Shown in pieces: positions 1 to 6,063 of a stretch of DNA of 8,487 bases; within the stretch, counting starts at the first letter, position 1; the number at the start of each line of letters is the position of its first letter. Made by a program: the position numbers and the translations under genes. Location: assembly GCA_030067055.1 (NCBI GenBank), contig JASJAL010000121.1, positions 1 through 8,487 on the forward strand, in the 5' to 3' direction. Source of the DNA: Kiloniellales bacterium (GTDB lineage Bacteria; Pseudomonadota; Alphaproteobacteria; Kiloniellales; JAKSBE01). Under the pieces are notes generated by a model that worked only from the letters and a program-made list of their open reading frames with translations, was not told the origin of the DNA and searched no databases.

Positions 1-415
1 GGGCCTGCTTGTTGGCCAGGATGTCCTGGAGGCCGACCACCTGGCTGGACAGCTGGGTGATGTTCTGCTGCGCCCGGTCGATGACCTCCAGGCGCTTGTG
101 CAGGTTGGTCAGGGTGGTGTGCTGCTGCTGCGCAGTGTCGGAGAGCCGGTTGCCGATGCGCTGCGAGAGCTCGCTCAGGCGCTGCTCCATGGCCTGGCTC
201 AGCGCGCGCTCCTGGGCGCGCAGGGTCTCGGCGGTCAGGGCCTGGGTCGCCGCCTGGCTCTCGGCCAGCTGGCGCAGGCGGCCGTCCAGCTCCCGGGCCG
301 AGCGGCCGGCACCGCGCAGCGCCAGGATCGAGATCAGGGCGACCAGGACGACGATGACCGCCGCCGCACCCGCGACGATCAGCTGGGCTTCTGTCAGGTT
401 TGCGAATCCGGACAT
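1..415 (-). CDS. rmuC: DNA recombination protein RmuC, N-terminal part (runs off the left edge)
   Basis: The first 138 codons of an RmuC-family protein are present; the rest lies beyond base 1. Reading leftward from the ATG at 415, residues about 12-33 form one hydrophobic membrane anchor. A long charged, Gln-rich helical region (about 36-125) follows and is very likely coiled coil. The segment then reaches the recognisable RmuC stretch LQDILANKQA, which in the family precedes the nuclease-like core. RmuC proteins are linked to suppression of inversions at short inverted repeats and to DNA-end metabolism, but their biochemical activity is poorly defined. The start fits because the anchor begins within a dozen residues; an in-frame GTG 15 bases upstream is possible but less likely. 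No Shine-Dalgarno is visible. It diverges from def. Confidence in the family is high; the catalytic part cannot be judged here. Confidence 0.9.
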   Translation of the reverse strand, partial: MSGFANLTEAQLIVAGAAAVIVVLVALISILALRGAGRSARELDGRLRQLAESQAATQALTAETLRAQERALSQAMEQRLSELSQRIGNRLSDTAQQQHTTLTNLHKRLEVIDRAQQNITQLSSQVVGLQDILANKQA

Positions 416-465
416 GGCGGATTTTACCACGCCGCGCCGGGGCGGCCAGGGCCGGGCGCTCTGTT

Positions 466-484
466 CGAGATCGGCGGGATCTCG
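466..484. repeat. 7-bp perfect dyad in the rmuC-def gap
   Basis: CGAGATC (466-472) and GATCTCG (478-484) form a perfect inverted repeat around a 5-base centre. The dyad ends four bases before the proposed -35 element of the def promoter. That is a plausible place for a regulator site, or for a small hairpin in a rmuC leader transcript. No protein can be assigned to it, and in GC-rich DNA a dyad of this size can arise by chance. Confidence 0.35.
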
Positions 485-487
485 GCC

Positions 488-518
488 TTGACGCTGGGCG
501 ACCTGAGCCATAGGTAAT
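488..518 (+). promoter_or_regulatory. Candidate sigma70 promoter for def
   Basis: TTGACG at 488-493, preceded by CC, matches five of six bases of the -35 consensus and resembles the CTTGAC form common in alphaproteobacteria. The -10 region is weaker: the stretch TAGGTAAT (511-518) offers GGTAAT at a spacing of 19. Transcription would then begin near 524-526, about 33 bases before the def ATG and inside the dyad at 521-537. The -35 is convincing; the -10 is the weak point. Confidence 0.4.
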
Positions 519-520
519 GC

Positions 521-537
521 TTTGGAAACATTCCAAA
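521..537. promoter_or_regulatory. 17-bp palindrome, possible operator at the def transcription start
   Basis: TTTGGAA (521-527), ACA, TTCCAAA (531-537) is a perfect 7-bp inverted repeat with a 3-base centre. It is AT-rich within a region of about 70% GC, so it stands out. It sits directly downstream of the candidate def promoter, where a bound dimeric repressor would block initiation. I do not recognise it as a named operator. Confidence 0.4.
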
Positions 538-557
538 TCGCAAGCTCTGCCCGTGCC

Positions 558-1097
558 ATGGCCCTTCTGCCGATCATCACCGCGCCGGATCCGCGGCTGA
601 AGAAGATCTCCAAGCCCGTCGACAAGGTCGACGAGGAGATCGGCCGCCTGATGGACGACATGCTGGAGACCATGTACGACGCCCCGGGCATCGGCCTGGC
701 GGCGCCCCAGGTCGGGGTCCTGAAGCGGGTCATCGTGGTCGACGTCGCCGACAAGGACTCCGAGCCCCAGCCCCTGATGCTGGCCAATCCCGAGCTGACC
801 TGGGTCTCCGACGAGGACGCCGGCTACGAGGAGGGCTGCCTCTCCCTGCCCGAGCACTATGCCGAGGTGATCCGCCCGGCGGCGGTCAAGCTGCGCTACC
901 TGGACCGCCAGAACGAGGTCCGCGAGCTGACGGCCGAGGGGTTGCTGGCGACCTGCATCCAGCACGAGATCGATCACCTGGACGGCATTCTCTTCGTCGA
1001 TCACCTCTCGGCCCTGAAGCGCAACATGATCCTGCGCAAGCTGCTCAAGGCCAAGAAGGCCGAGAAGGGCAGCCAGACGGAACCGGCCTCGGTCTGA
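558..1097 (+). CDS. def: Peptide deformylase
   Basis: Peptide deformylase removes the N-formyl group from the initiator methionine of nascent proteins in the cytoplasm. The 179-residue product has all three family motifs: GIGLAAPQ (44-51), EEGCLS (91-96) and the metalloprotease-type QHEIDH (135-140). The metal ligands should be C94, H136 and H140, with E137 as catalytic base; Q51 is the conserved glutamine. The length is typical. The ATG at 558 is chosen because [15 protein letters not shown] is the usual N-terminus. The reading frame extends back to a TTG at 522, but that adds 12 residues unlike the family and starts inside a palindrome. No clear Shine-Dalgarno precedes 558. The gene is followed by fmt, which installs the formyl group Def removes; a 99-base gap with its own promoter candidate separates the two. 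Confidence 0.97.
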   Translation: MALLPIITAPDPRLKKISKPVDKVDEEIGRLMDDMLETMYDAPGIGLAAPQVGVLKRVIVVDVADKDSEPQPLMLANPELTWVSDEDAGYEEGCLSLPEHYAEVIRPAAVKLRYLDRQNEVRELTAEGLLATCIQHEIDHLDGILFVDHLSALKRNMILRKLLKAKKAEKGSQTEPASV

Positions 1098-1120
1098 GCG
1101 AGGCGCAGCTTCGCCGCTCA
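1095..1120 (+). other. Hairpin at the def stop codon
   Basis: TGAGC (1095-1099, containing the def stop) pairs with GCTCA (1116-1120), and GGCG (1102-1105) pairs with CGCC (1112-1115). This leaves a 2-base bulge and a 6-base loop. No T-run follows, so it is not a classical intrinsic terminator. It could slow polymerase or protect the 3' end of a def transcript, just ahead of the proposed fmt promoter. Confidence 0.35.
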
Positions 1121-1123
1121 GGG

Positions 1124-1151
1124 ATGACAGGGCGCCTTTCCGGCCTATAAG
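1124..1151 (+). promoter_or_regulatory. Candidate sigma70 promoter for fmt
   Basis: ATGACA (1124-1129) matches five of six -35 bases and TATAAG (1146-1151) matches five of six -10 bases, at a 16-base spacing. Transcription would start near 1158, giving a leader of about 39 bases before the fmt ATG. It is the best promoter-like sequence in the window and suggests that fmt-truA-MFS can be expressed apart from def. Confidence 0.45.
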
Positions 1152-1196
1152 GTCCGCAGCGATCTCGTTTCTCTGGACGACGGATTCCGTGGCGGC

Positions 1197-2141
1197 ATGA
1201 CCGGACTGCGCCTCGCCTTCCTGGGCACCCCCGACTTCGCGCGCGTCAGCCTCGAGGCGCTGGCGGCGGCCGGGCACGAGATCGCCGCGGTCTATTGTCA
1301 GCCGCCGCGGCCGGCGGGGCGGGGCAAGAAGCTGCGGCCTTCACCGGTGCAGGCCTGCGCCGAGGCGCGGGGCTGGGAGGTCCGCACGCCGAAGCGCTTG
1401 AAGGACCCGGAGGCGCAGGCGGACTTCGCCGCGCTGGAGCTCGACGTCGCGGTGGTGGCGGCCTACGGGCTGATCCTGCCCAAGGCGATCCTGGAGGCGC
1501 CCCGCCTGGGCTGCCTCAACGTCCACGCCTCGCTGCTGCCGCGCTGGCGCGGCGCGGCGCCGATCCAGCGGGCGATCCTGGCCGGCGATGCCGAGACTGG
1601 GATCACCATCATGCAGATGGACGAAGGCCTCGACACCGGGGCGATGCTGCTGCAAGAGGCGATTCCGATCGGCGCCCGGACCACGGCCAGCGAGCTCCAC
1701 GACGCCCTGGCAGGCCTGGGCGGGCGCTTGATCGTGGAGGCGCTGGCGGGCCTGTCCCAAGGTCGCCTGACCCCGCAACCGCAGCCGGAGGCGGGCGTGA
1801 CCTACGCCGCCAAGCTGGAGCGCGCCGAGGGCCGTTTGGACTGGGACGAAGCGGCGGAAGCGCTCGACCTCCGGCGACGCGCCTTCGCGCCCTGGCCCGG
1901 CGCCTGGTTCGAGGCGGCCGGCGAGCGGATCAAGGTGCTGGACAGCGAAGTCGTTGAGCGGACGAGCGGGACGCCAGGCCAGGTGCTGGACGACGCCCTG
2001 ACCATCGCCTGCGGCGAGGGCGCCCTGCGCCTGGTGACGGTGCAGCGGGCCGGCAAGCAGCCCATGGCCGCGGCAGAGTTCCTGCGCGGCTTTCCGCTCG
2101 AACCCGGCATCCGGCTGCCGCTGCCGGGTTCGGCAAAGTGA
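1197..2141 (+). CDS. fmt: Methionyl-tRNA formyltransferase
   Basis: Fmt transfers the formyl group of 10-formyltetrahydrofolate to the amino group of Met-tRNA-fMet, the step that Def later reverses on finished proteins. The 314-residue product matches the family length. The N-terminal Rossmann-like domain begins AFLGTPDFA (7-15). The basic loop RPAGRGKKL (38-46) corresponds to the tRNA-contacting insertion. [18 protein letters not shown] (107-124) carries catalytic N108 and H110 and the SLLP signature, and DEGLDTG (142-148) supplies catalytic D146. These match E. coli N106, H108 and D144. The C-terminal domain begins near residue 205 with the usual [12 protein letters not shown]. The ATG at 1197 starts three residues before the first beta strand; an in-frame GTG at 1188 would add three residues. 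Its TGA overlaps the GTG start of truA, so translation of the two is probably coupled. Confidence 0.97.
   Translation: MTGLRLAFLGTPDFARVSLEALAAAGHEIAAVYCQPPRPAGRGKKLRPSPVQACAEARGWEVRTPKRLKDPEAQADFAALELDVAVVAAYGLILPKAILEAPRLGCLNVHASLLPRWRGAAPIQRAILAGDAETGITIMQMDEGLDTGAMLLQEAIPIGARTTASELHDALAGLGGRLIVEALAGLSQGRLTPQPQPEAGVTYAAKLERAEGRLDWDEAAEALDLRRRAFAPWPGAWFEAAGERIKVLDSEVVERTSGTPGQVLDDALTIACGEGALRLVTVQRAGKQPMAAAEFLRGFPLEPGIRLPLPGSAK
2099..2132 (+). promoter_or_regulatory. 11-bp perfect hairpin just before the truA start
   Basis: The arm at 2099-2109 (CGAACCCGGCA) and the arm at 2122-2132 (TGCCGGGTTCG) are perfect complements around a 12-base loop. It is the longest uninterrupted stem I found. 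It lies in the last codons of fmt, ends 5 bases before the truA GTG, and covers where a truA ribosome site would be. No Shine-Dalgarno is visible there. Ribosomes finishing fmt would melt it, which fits strict coupling. A protein-level cause (repeated Leu-Pro codons) remains possible. Confidence 0.45.
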
Positions 2142-2875
2142 CCCGCTTTAAGCTCACCCTGGAGTACGACGGCGCCGCCTTCGTCGGCTGGCAGCGCCAG
2201 GATAACGGGCCCTCGGTTCAGCAGGCCTTGGAGGAAGCGGTGACCGGCTTCTGCGGCGAGATCGCGACGGTCCACGGGGCCGGCCGCACCGACGCCGGGG
2301 TCCACGCCCTGGGTCAGGTCGCGCACCTCGATCTGGAGAAGCCGACCACGGCAGAGACCCTGCGCGACGCGGTCAACGCGCACCTCAAGCCGGCGCCGGT
2401 CGCGGTGCTGGCCGCCGAGGTCGCGGCCGACGATTTCCACGCTCGCTTCTCGGCGACCGAGCGGCGCTACCTCTACCGCATCGTCAACCGCCGGCCGCCC
2501 CTGGCGCTGGAGCGCGGCCGGGCCTGGTGGGTTCCCCGTCCTCTGGACGCCGCGGCCATGCACGCCGCCGCCCAGGTCCTGGTCGGCAAGCACGACTTCT
2601 CCAGCTTCCGGGCCAGCGAGTGCCAGGCCAAGTCGCCGGTCAAGACCCTGACCGCGATCGAGGTCTCGCGCCTGGCCGAGGCGATCGAGATCCGCGCCCG
2701 GGCGCCCTCCTTCCTCCACCACCAGGTGCGCAACTTCGCCGGCACCCTGCGCCTGGTCGGCGAGGGCAAGTGGAGCGCGGCCAAGGTGAAGCAGGTCCTG
2801 GAGGCGCGCGACCGCAACGCCGCCGGCCAGACCGCGCCGGCCGAGGGGCTCTACCTGACCGAGGTGGTCTACTGA
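2138..2875 (+). CDS. truA: tRNA pseudouridine(38-40) synthase TruA
   Basis: TruA isomerises uridines 38, 39 and 40 in the anticodon stem-loop of many tRNAs to pseudouridine, using no cofactor. The 245-residue product opens with the family sequence FKLTLEYDG (4-12) and GWQRQ (17-21). [11 protein letters not shown] (47-57) follows, in which D52 is the catalytic nucleophile (D60 in E. coli). [16 protein letters not shown] (100-115) contains the active-site tyrosine, probably Y111. [13 protein letters not shown] (192-204) holds the second conserved basic motif. The length is normal and nothing essential is missing. The start is GTG at 2138, overlapping the fmt stop as GTGA; there is no separate Shine-Dalgarno, so expression probably depends on coupling with fmt. 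A strong hairpin lies just upstream. Its own TGA overlaps the next ATG by one base. Confidence 0.97.
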   Translation: MTRFKLTLEYDGAAFVGWQRQDNGPSVQQALEEAVTGFCGEIATVHGAGRTDAGVHALGQVAHLDLEKPTTAETLRDAVNAHLKPAPVAVLAAEVAADDFHARFSATERRYLYRIVNRRPPLALERGRAWWVPRPLDAAAMHAAAQVLVGKHDFSSFRASECQAKSPVKTLTAIEVSRLAEAIEIRARAPSFLHHQVRNFAGTLRLVGEGKWSAAKVKQVLEARDRNAAGQTAPAEGLYLTEVVY

Positions 2876-4098
2876 TGCCGCGGGGTGCGGCCCAGGCGGC
2901 GCGGGTCCCGCTCTATATCCCGGCGCTGCTGATCGCCGCCTCGGCGGTCAGCATCCTCTCGACCGACCTCTACACCCCGTCGCTGCCGCACCTGCAGGAC
3001 TACTTCGCGGCCGATGCCGAGGCGGTGCAGCTGACCATGAGCCTGAACCTGCTGGGCTTCGCCCTGATGCAGCTGGTCTACGGTCCGCTGTCGGACCGCT
3101 TCGGCCGCCGGCCGATCCTGCTGGGCGGGATGCTGGGCTTCGCGCTTTCGAGCCTGGCCTGCGCCCTGGCGCCGGACCTGGAGAGCCTGATCGCAGCGCG
3201 GGTCCTGCAGGGCGCGACCGCCTGCACCGAGGTCGTGGTCGGCTATGCGGTGATCCGCGAGCTCTACGACGAGGCCGGCGCGGTCAAGGTGCTCGGCGCC
3301 TACGGCATGGCGGTGGCCCTGGCGCCGGCGGTCGGGCCGATGATCGGCGGCCTGATGCACGTCAGCTTCGGCTGGCGCTCGAACTTCGTCCTGCTGCTCG
3401 GCCTGATCGTCCTCGTGACCCTGCTGATCTGGCGCTTCCTGCCGGAGACCCTGGCCCAACCCGACCGGGAGGCGACCCGGCCGCGGAAGATCCTTACCGG
3501 CTATGCCGCGCTTCTGCGCAACGGCCCCTACATGACCTATTCGCTGATCCTCGGCGGCACCATGGCGGCGCTCTTCGCCTTCATCACCGAAGGTCCCTTC
3601 CTCTTCATCGAGAGCCTCGGGGTCGCCACCGAGAGCTACGGCTACTACTACGCCGCCGTGGTGCTTGCCTACTTCTTCGGCGCCATGGCGGCCAACCGGG
3701 CGGCCGGCCGCTTGCCGGTCGACGGCATCGCCTTCGCTGGGCTGCTGCTCTGCGCCGTCGGTCCCGGGGTTCTCATCGCCCTGACCGCCCTGGGCCTGGT
3801 CGGGGTCCTGACCTTCACCGCGGCGCTCTCCGCCTTCGCGCTCGGGCTTGGCCTGATCTTCGCCAGCGCGCCGGTGAGGGCCTTCGACGTCTGCACCGCG
3901 GGCCGCGGCCTGGCCGCCGCCCTGCTCGGCGCCCTCGAGATCGGCTGCGCCGGCCTCGGCGCTCTGCTGGTGGCCTGGCTCCACGACGGCAGCGCCTGGG
4001 CGTTGAGCCTGACCATGGCGCTCTGCACCTTCGGGCCGCTGATCGCCTATCTGGTCCTCCGGCCCTGGCGCTTCGCGGCGGCGGGCTCGGCGCCCTGA
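2875..4098 (+). CDS. Bcr/CflA-type MFS multidrug efflux transporter
   Basis: This 407-residue inner-membrane protein has about 12 hydrophobic segments and belongs to the DHA1 drug:proton antiporters of the major facilitator superfamily. TM1 ends in STDLYTPSLPHL (29-40), the Bcr/CflA hallmark with membrane-embedded D31. Motif A, GPLSDRFGRRP, lies at 70-80 in the TM2-TM3 loop. A motif-B arginine is at about R109. Motif C, APAVGPMIGG (150-159), marks antiporters. RFLPETL (187-193) closes the first half. The reading frame extends upstream inside truA, but the ATG at 2875 overlapping the truA TGA (TGATG) is clearly the start. The substrate cannot be read from the sequence; relatives export bicyclomycin, chloramphenicol-type drugs or small metabolites. 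It is the last gene of the fmt-truA run, and its final 52 bases overlap the convergent regulator gene. Confidence 0.9.
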   Translation: MPRGAAQAARVPLYIPALLIAASAVSILSTDLYTPSLPHLQDYFAADAEAVQLTMSLNLLGFALMQLVYGPLSDRFGRRPILLGGMLGFALSSLACALAPDLESLIAARVLQGATACTEVVVGYAVIRELYDEAGAVKVLGAYGMAVALAPAVGPMIGGLMHVSFGWRSNFVLLLGLIVLVTLLIWRFLPETLAQPDREATRPRKILTGYAALLRNGPYMTYSLILGGTMAALFAFITEGPFLFIESLGVATESYGYYYAAVVLAYFFGAMAANRAAGRLPVDGIAFAGLLLCAVGPGVLIALTALGLVGVLTFTAALSAFALGLGLIFASAPVRAFDVCTAGRGLAAALLGALEIGCAGLGALLVAWLHDGSAWALSLTMALCTFGPLIAYLVLRPWRFAAAGSAP

Positions 4099-5057
4099 GC
4101 CTGGCGCCGGAAGGCGCTGGGGCTCTCGCCGAAGCGGCGCTTGAAGGCGCGGGAGAAGGTTGCGATCGAGGAGAAGCCGCTGCGCACCGCGACCTCGGCG
4201 GCCGGAAGCCGGGCGTCGAGTAGCAGGCGGCGGGCGGCGTTGAGGCGCAGGCCCAGGTAGTAGGCGCCCGGGCCCATGCCGACCCGGCGGCCGAAGAGCG
4301 TCTCCAGGGTCCGCGCCGAAACCCCGACCCGCCGGGCGATGTGGGCGACCGGCAGGGGATCGTCGACGTGCCGCTCCATCAGACGGATCGCCTCGGCGAC
4401 CCGCGGCTCGTGCCAGTCCAGGCGGCCGAGCGAGACCAGCGGCTGCACGTCGGTGCTGGCGTGAACCTCGTCGTAGATGAAGACGCTGGCGGTATCCAGG
4501 GCCACGCCGTAGCCCTGCCGGCTGCGGATCAGCTGCAGCATCATGTCGAAGCTGGGCGAGGCGCCGCCCGAGGTGAAGCAGGGGCCGTCGACCACGTAAC
4601 GGTCCGGGCGCACCTCGACCTCGGGGAAGCGGGCGGCGAAGTCCTCCAGGTCCTCCCAGTGGGTGGTCGCGCGGCGGCCGTTCAGGAGGCCGGCCAGGCC
4701 GAGCACCCAGGCCCCGGCCTCGACCCCGCCCAGGGCCGCGCCGCGCTGGGCCGCCCGGCGGACCCCGGCCAGCAGTTTCCGCGTCGCCTGGCCGAAGACG
4801 TTGAAGCCCGCGACGACGATCAGGACAGGGCCTGTCGCCTCCGGGTCGAAGGCGCCCTCGGCAGGCAGCGTCAGGCCGCAGGTGGTCCGTGGCGCCGCGC
4901 CGTCGGGCGAGACGACCCGCCAGCGGTAGAGCTCGCGCCCGGAGACCCGGTTGGCGGCGCGCAAGGGATCCAGGGTCGAGGCCACCGAGAGCAGAGAGGA
5001 CTCCGGCAGGACCAGCAGGGTGACCTCGAGCGGCCGGTCGCTGGGCTGAAAGATCAT
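4047..5057 (-). CDS. GlxA-family AraC regulator, CdhR/GbdR-like (probable carnitine-operon activator)
   Basis: This 336-residue regulator has an N-terminal DJ-1/PfpI-like domain (about 10-190) and a C-terminal AraC-type double helix-turn-helix domain (about 220-320). The latter includes HIARRVGVSARTLETLF (239-255) and AEVAVRSGFSSIATFSRAFKRRFG (287-310). At the nucleophile elbow, where DJ-1 enzymes carry cysteine, the sequence is GGVEAGAW (110-117). The cysteine is absent, as in the GbdR/CdhR/ArgR-type regulators, so the domain probably senses a ligand rather than acting as an enzyme. TTHWEDLEDF (131-140) and the TSGGASPSFD region (162-171) are typical. The frame extends to an ATG at 5150, but that adds 31 residues unlike the family and starts next to the BKACE ribosome site; the ATG at 5057 is preferred. 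Its position divergent from a carnitine operon suggests control of that operon by carnitine or a breakdown product, as CdhR does in Pseudomonas aeruginosa. The ligand is inferred. Confidence 0.88.
   Translation of the reverse strand: MIFQPSDRPLEVTLLVLPESSLLSVASTLDPLRAANRVSGRELYRWRVVSPDGAAPRTTCGLTLPAEGAFDPEATGPVLIVVAGFNVFGQATRKLLAGVRRAAQRGAALGGVEAGAWVLGLAGLLNGRRATTHWEDLEDFAARFPEVEVRPDRYVVDGPCFTSGGASPSFDMMLQLIRSRQGYGVALDTASVFIYDEVHASTDVQPLVSLGRLDWHEPRVAEAIRLMERHVDDPLPVAHIARRVGVSARTLETLFGRRVGMGPGAYYLGLRLNAARRLLLDARLPAAEVAVRSGFSSIATFSRAFKRRFGESPSAFRRQAQGAEPAAAKRQGRRTR
4097..4125 (+). terminator. Terminator-like hairpin at the MFS stop codon
   Basis: CTGGCGCC (4101-4108) and GGCGCTGG (4113-4120) form an 8-bp stem with two G-T wobbles, closed by a GGAA tetraloop of the stable GNRA class. 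GAGC (4097-4100) and GCTC (4122-4125) extend it to about 12 bp across one bulged G. It begins at the MFS stop codon. No T-run follows, so it would act as a pause, a Rho-assisted terminator or a 3' end barrier. It also encodes the C-terminal HTH region of the opposite gene, which may constrain the sequence. Confidence 0.35.
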
Positions 5058-5153
5058 GGGATCTTCGTAATATGCAAAATCGCTATCGCAAAACGAAAAG
5101 TGCTGAATGGCGATTTGCCGCAAGCTCCGGGGCGCAAATAGGAGGAGCACGCC
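5058..5153. promoter_or_regulatory. Divergent regulator-BKACE control region with inverted half-sites
   Basis: This 96-base gap separates the divergent starts and is far more AT-rich than the genes. AAATCGC (5077-5083) and GCGATTT (5110-5116) are perfect inverted copies. With flanks they read GCAAAATCGC (5074-5083) and GCGATTTGC (5110-5118). Partial copies, TCGCAAAACG (5086-5095) and GCGCAAATAG (5132-5141), lie between and beyond. Such half-sites suit an AraC-type dimer reading both promoters. I could not assign convincing -35/-10 pairs on either strand, which would be normal for activator-dependent promoters. Confidence 0.5.
5140..5147 (+). promoter_or_regulatory. Strong ribosome binding site of the BKACE gene
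   Basis: AGGAGGAG lies six bases before the ATG at 5154 and is nearly fully complementary to the 16S rRNA 3' end. It is the strongest Shine-Dalgarno in the window. It fixes this start and suggests high translation once the operon is induced. Confidence 0.85.
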
Positions 5154-6056
5154 ATGGGCCTGTCACCCAGCCGGGAGGTCTTCATCACCTGCGCCGTCAC
5201 CGGCGCCGGCGAGACCACGGACAAGTCGGACAAGGTGCCGGTGACGCCGAAGCAAGTCGCCGAGGCGGCGATCGAGGCGGCCAAGGCCGGGGCCGCGGTG
5301 GCGCACTGCCACGTGCGGGACCCGGAGACCGGAAAGGGTGCGCGCGACCCGGCGCTGTTCCGCGAGGTCGTCGCCCGGATCCGGGACTCCGGCCAGGACG
5401 TGGTGGTCAACCTGACGGCCGGCATGGGCGGGGACCTGGTCCTGGGCTCGGTCGAGGCGCCGCTGCCGCCGGCCGCCGACGGCACCGACATGGCCGGTGC
5501 CAGCGAACGCCTGGCCCACGTCGCCGAGCTGCTGCCCGAGATCGCCACCATCGACTGCGGCACCATGAACTTCGGCGAAGGCGACTATGTCATGACCAAC
5601 ACCCCGGCCGCGCTGCGCGAGATGGCGCGCCAAATGCAGGCCCTGGGCGTGCGGCCGGAGATCGAGGTCTTCGATACCGGCCACCTGGAGCTGGCAAAAT
5701 GGTTGGCCGGACAGGGCCTGCTGGACGATCCGGTCCTGGTTCAGCTCTGCATGGGCATCCCCTGGGGGGCGCCCGACGACCTGCGCACCTTCCAGGCCCT
5801 GGTCGACAACCTGCCCGAGGGTTGGATCTTCTCGGCCTTCTCGATCGGCCGCAACCAGCTGCCCTTCGTCGCGGCGGCGGCCCTGGCCGGCGGCAACGTC
5901 CGGGTCGGGCTGGAGGACAACATCTACCTGGAGCGCGGCGTGCTCGCGAGCAACGGCCAGCTGGTCGAGCGCGCGGTCACCATGCTGGAGGCCATGAACA
6001 TCCGTGTGCTCGGACCGGACGAGGTCCGCGCCAAGCTCAAGCTCGAGAAGCGCTGA
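5154..6056 (+). CDS. Beta-keto acid cleavage enzyme (BKACE, DUF849), probable 3-dehydrocarnitine cleavage
   Basis: BKACE enzymes are zinc-dependent TIM-barrel proteins that condense a beta-keto acid with acetyl-CoA, releasing acetoacetate and a new CoA thioester. The 300-residue product has the expected N-terminus, [13 protein letters not shown] (8-20). Its zinc histidines are in AHCHVRDP (H51 and H53). RVGLEDN (250-256) supplies R250, zinc ligand E254 and D255, with the same spacing as R226, E230 and D231 of the 3-keto-5-aminohexanoate cleavage enzyme Kce. NLTAG (86-90) is also typical. Automated annotation would probably say 3-keto-5-aminohexanoate cleavage protein. The neighbours, a carnitine dehydrogenase-thioesterase fusion and a CdhR-like regulator, instead point to cleavage of 3-dehydrocarnitine to betainyl-CoA, the role of CdhC in Pseudomonas. 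It is first in the operon, has a very strong ribosome site, and its stop is 7 bases before the next ATG. The family is certain; the substrate is inferred from context. Confidence 0.92.
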   Translation: MGLSPSREVFITCAVTGAGETTDKSDKVPVTPKQVAEAAIEAAKAGAAVAHCHVRDPETGKGARDPALFREVVARIRDSGQDVVVNLTAGMGGDLVLGSVEAPLPPAADGTDMAGASERLAHVAELLPEIATIDCGTMNFGEGDYVMTNTPAALREMARQMQALGVRPEIEVFDTGHLELAKWLAGQGLLDDPVLVQLCMGIPWGAPDDLRTFQALVDNLPEGWIFSAFSIGRNQLPFVAAAALAGGNVRVGLEDNIYLERGVLASNGQLVERAVTMLEAMNIRVLGPDEVRAKLKLEKR

Positions 6057-6063
6057 GGCCGGG

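Noticed and set aside
9..517. Two plus-strand open frames opposite rmuC
   Set aside because: They are Arg/Ser/Cys- or Gly/Gln-rich, start within the rmuC coiled-coil region and have no ribosome site; the minus-strand RmuC reading explains the DNA.
522..557. TTG start for def, 12 residues longer
   Set aside because: The extension is unlike deformylases, and the TTG lies inside the palindrome near the likely transcription start; the ATG at 558 gives the standard N-terminus.
1802..2722. Minus-strand open frame opposite fmt and truA
   Set aside because: It is antisense to two genes with complete catalytic motifs and has no family resemblance of its own.
2527..2874. Upstream extension of the MFS reading frame into truA
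   Set aside because: It is an out-of-frame shadow of truA; the transporter's first membrane segment begins about 11 residues after the ATG at 2875.
2869..3984. Long minus-strand open frame opposite the MFS gene (371 codons)
   Set aside because: Its composition is Gly/Ala/Gln/Arg/Asp-rich without domains. It is the complement of a clear membrane protein in GC-rich DNA, where antisense frames stay open by codon bias.
5058..5150. Upstream ATG for the regulator at 5150
   Set aside because: The added 31 residues do not resemble the family, and this start would leave almost no intergenic DNA for the divergent promoters.
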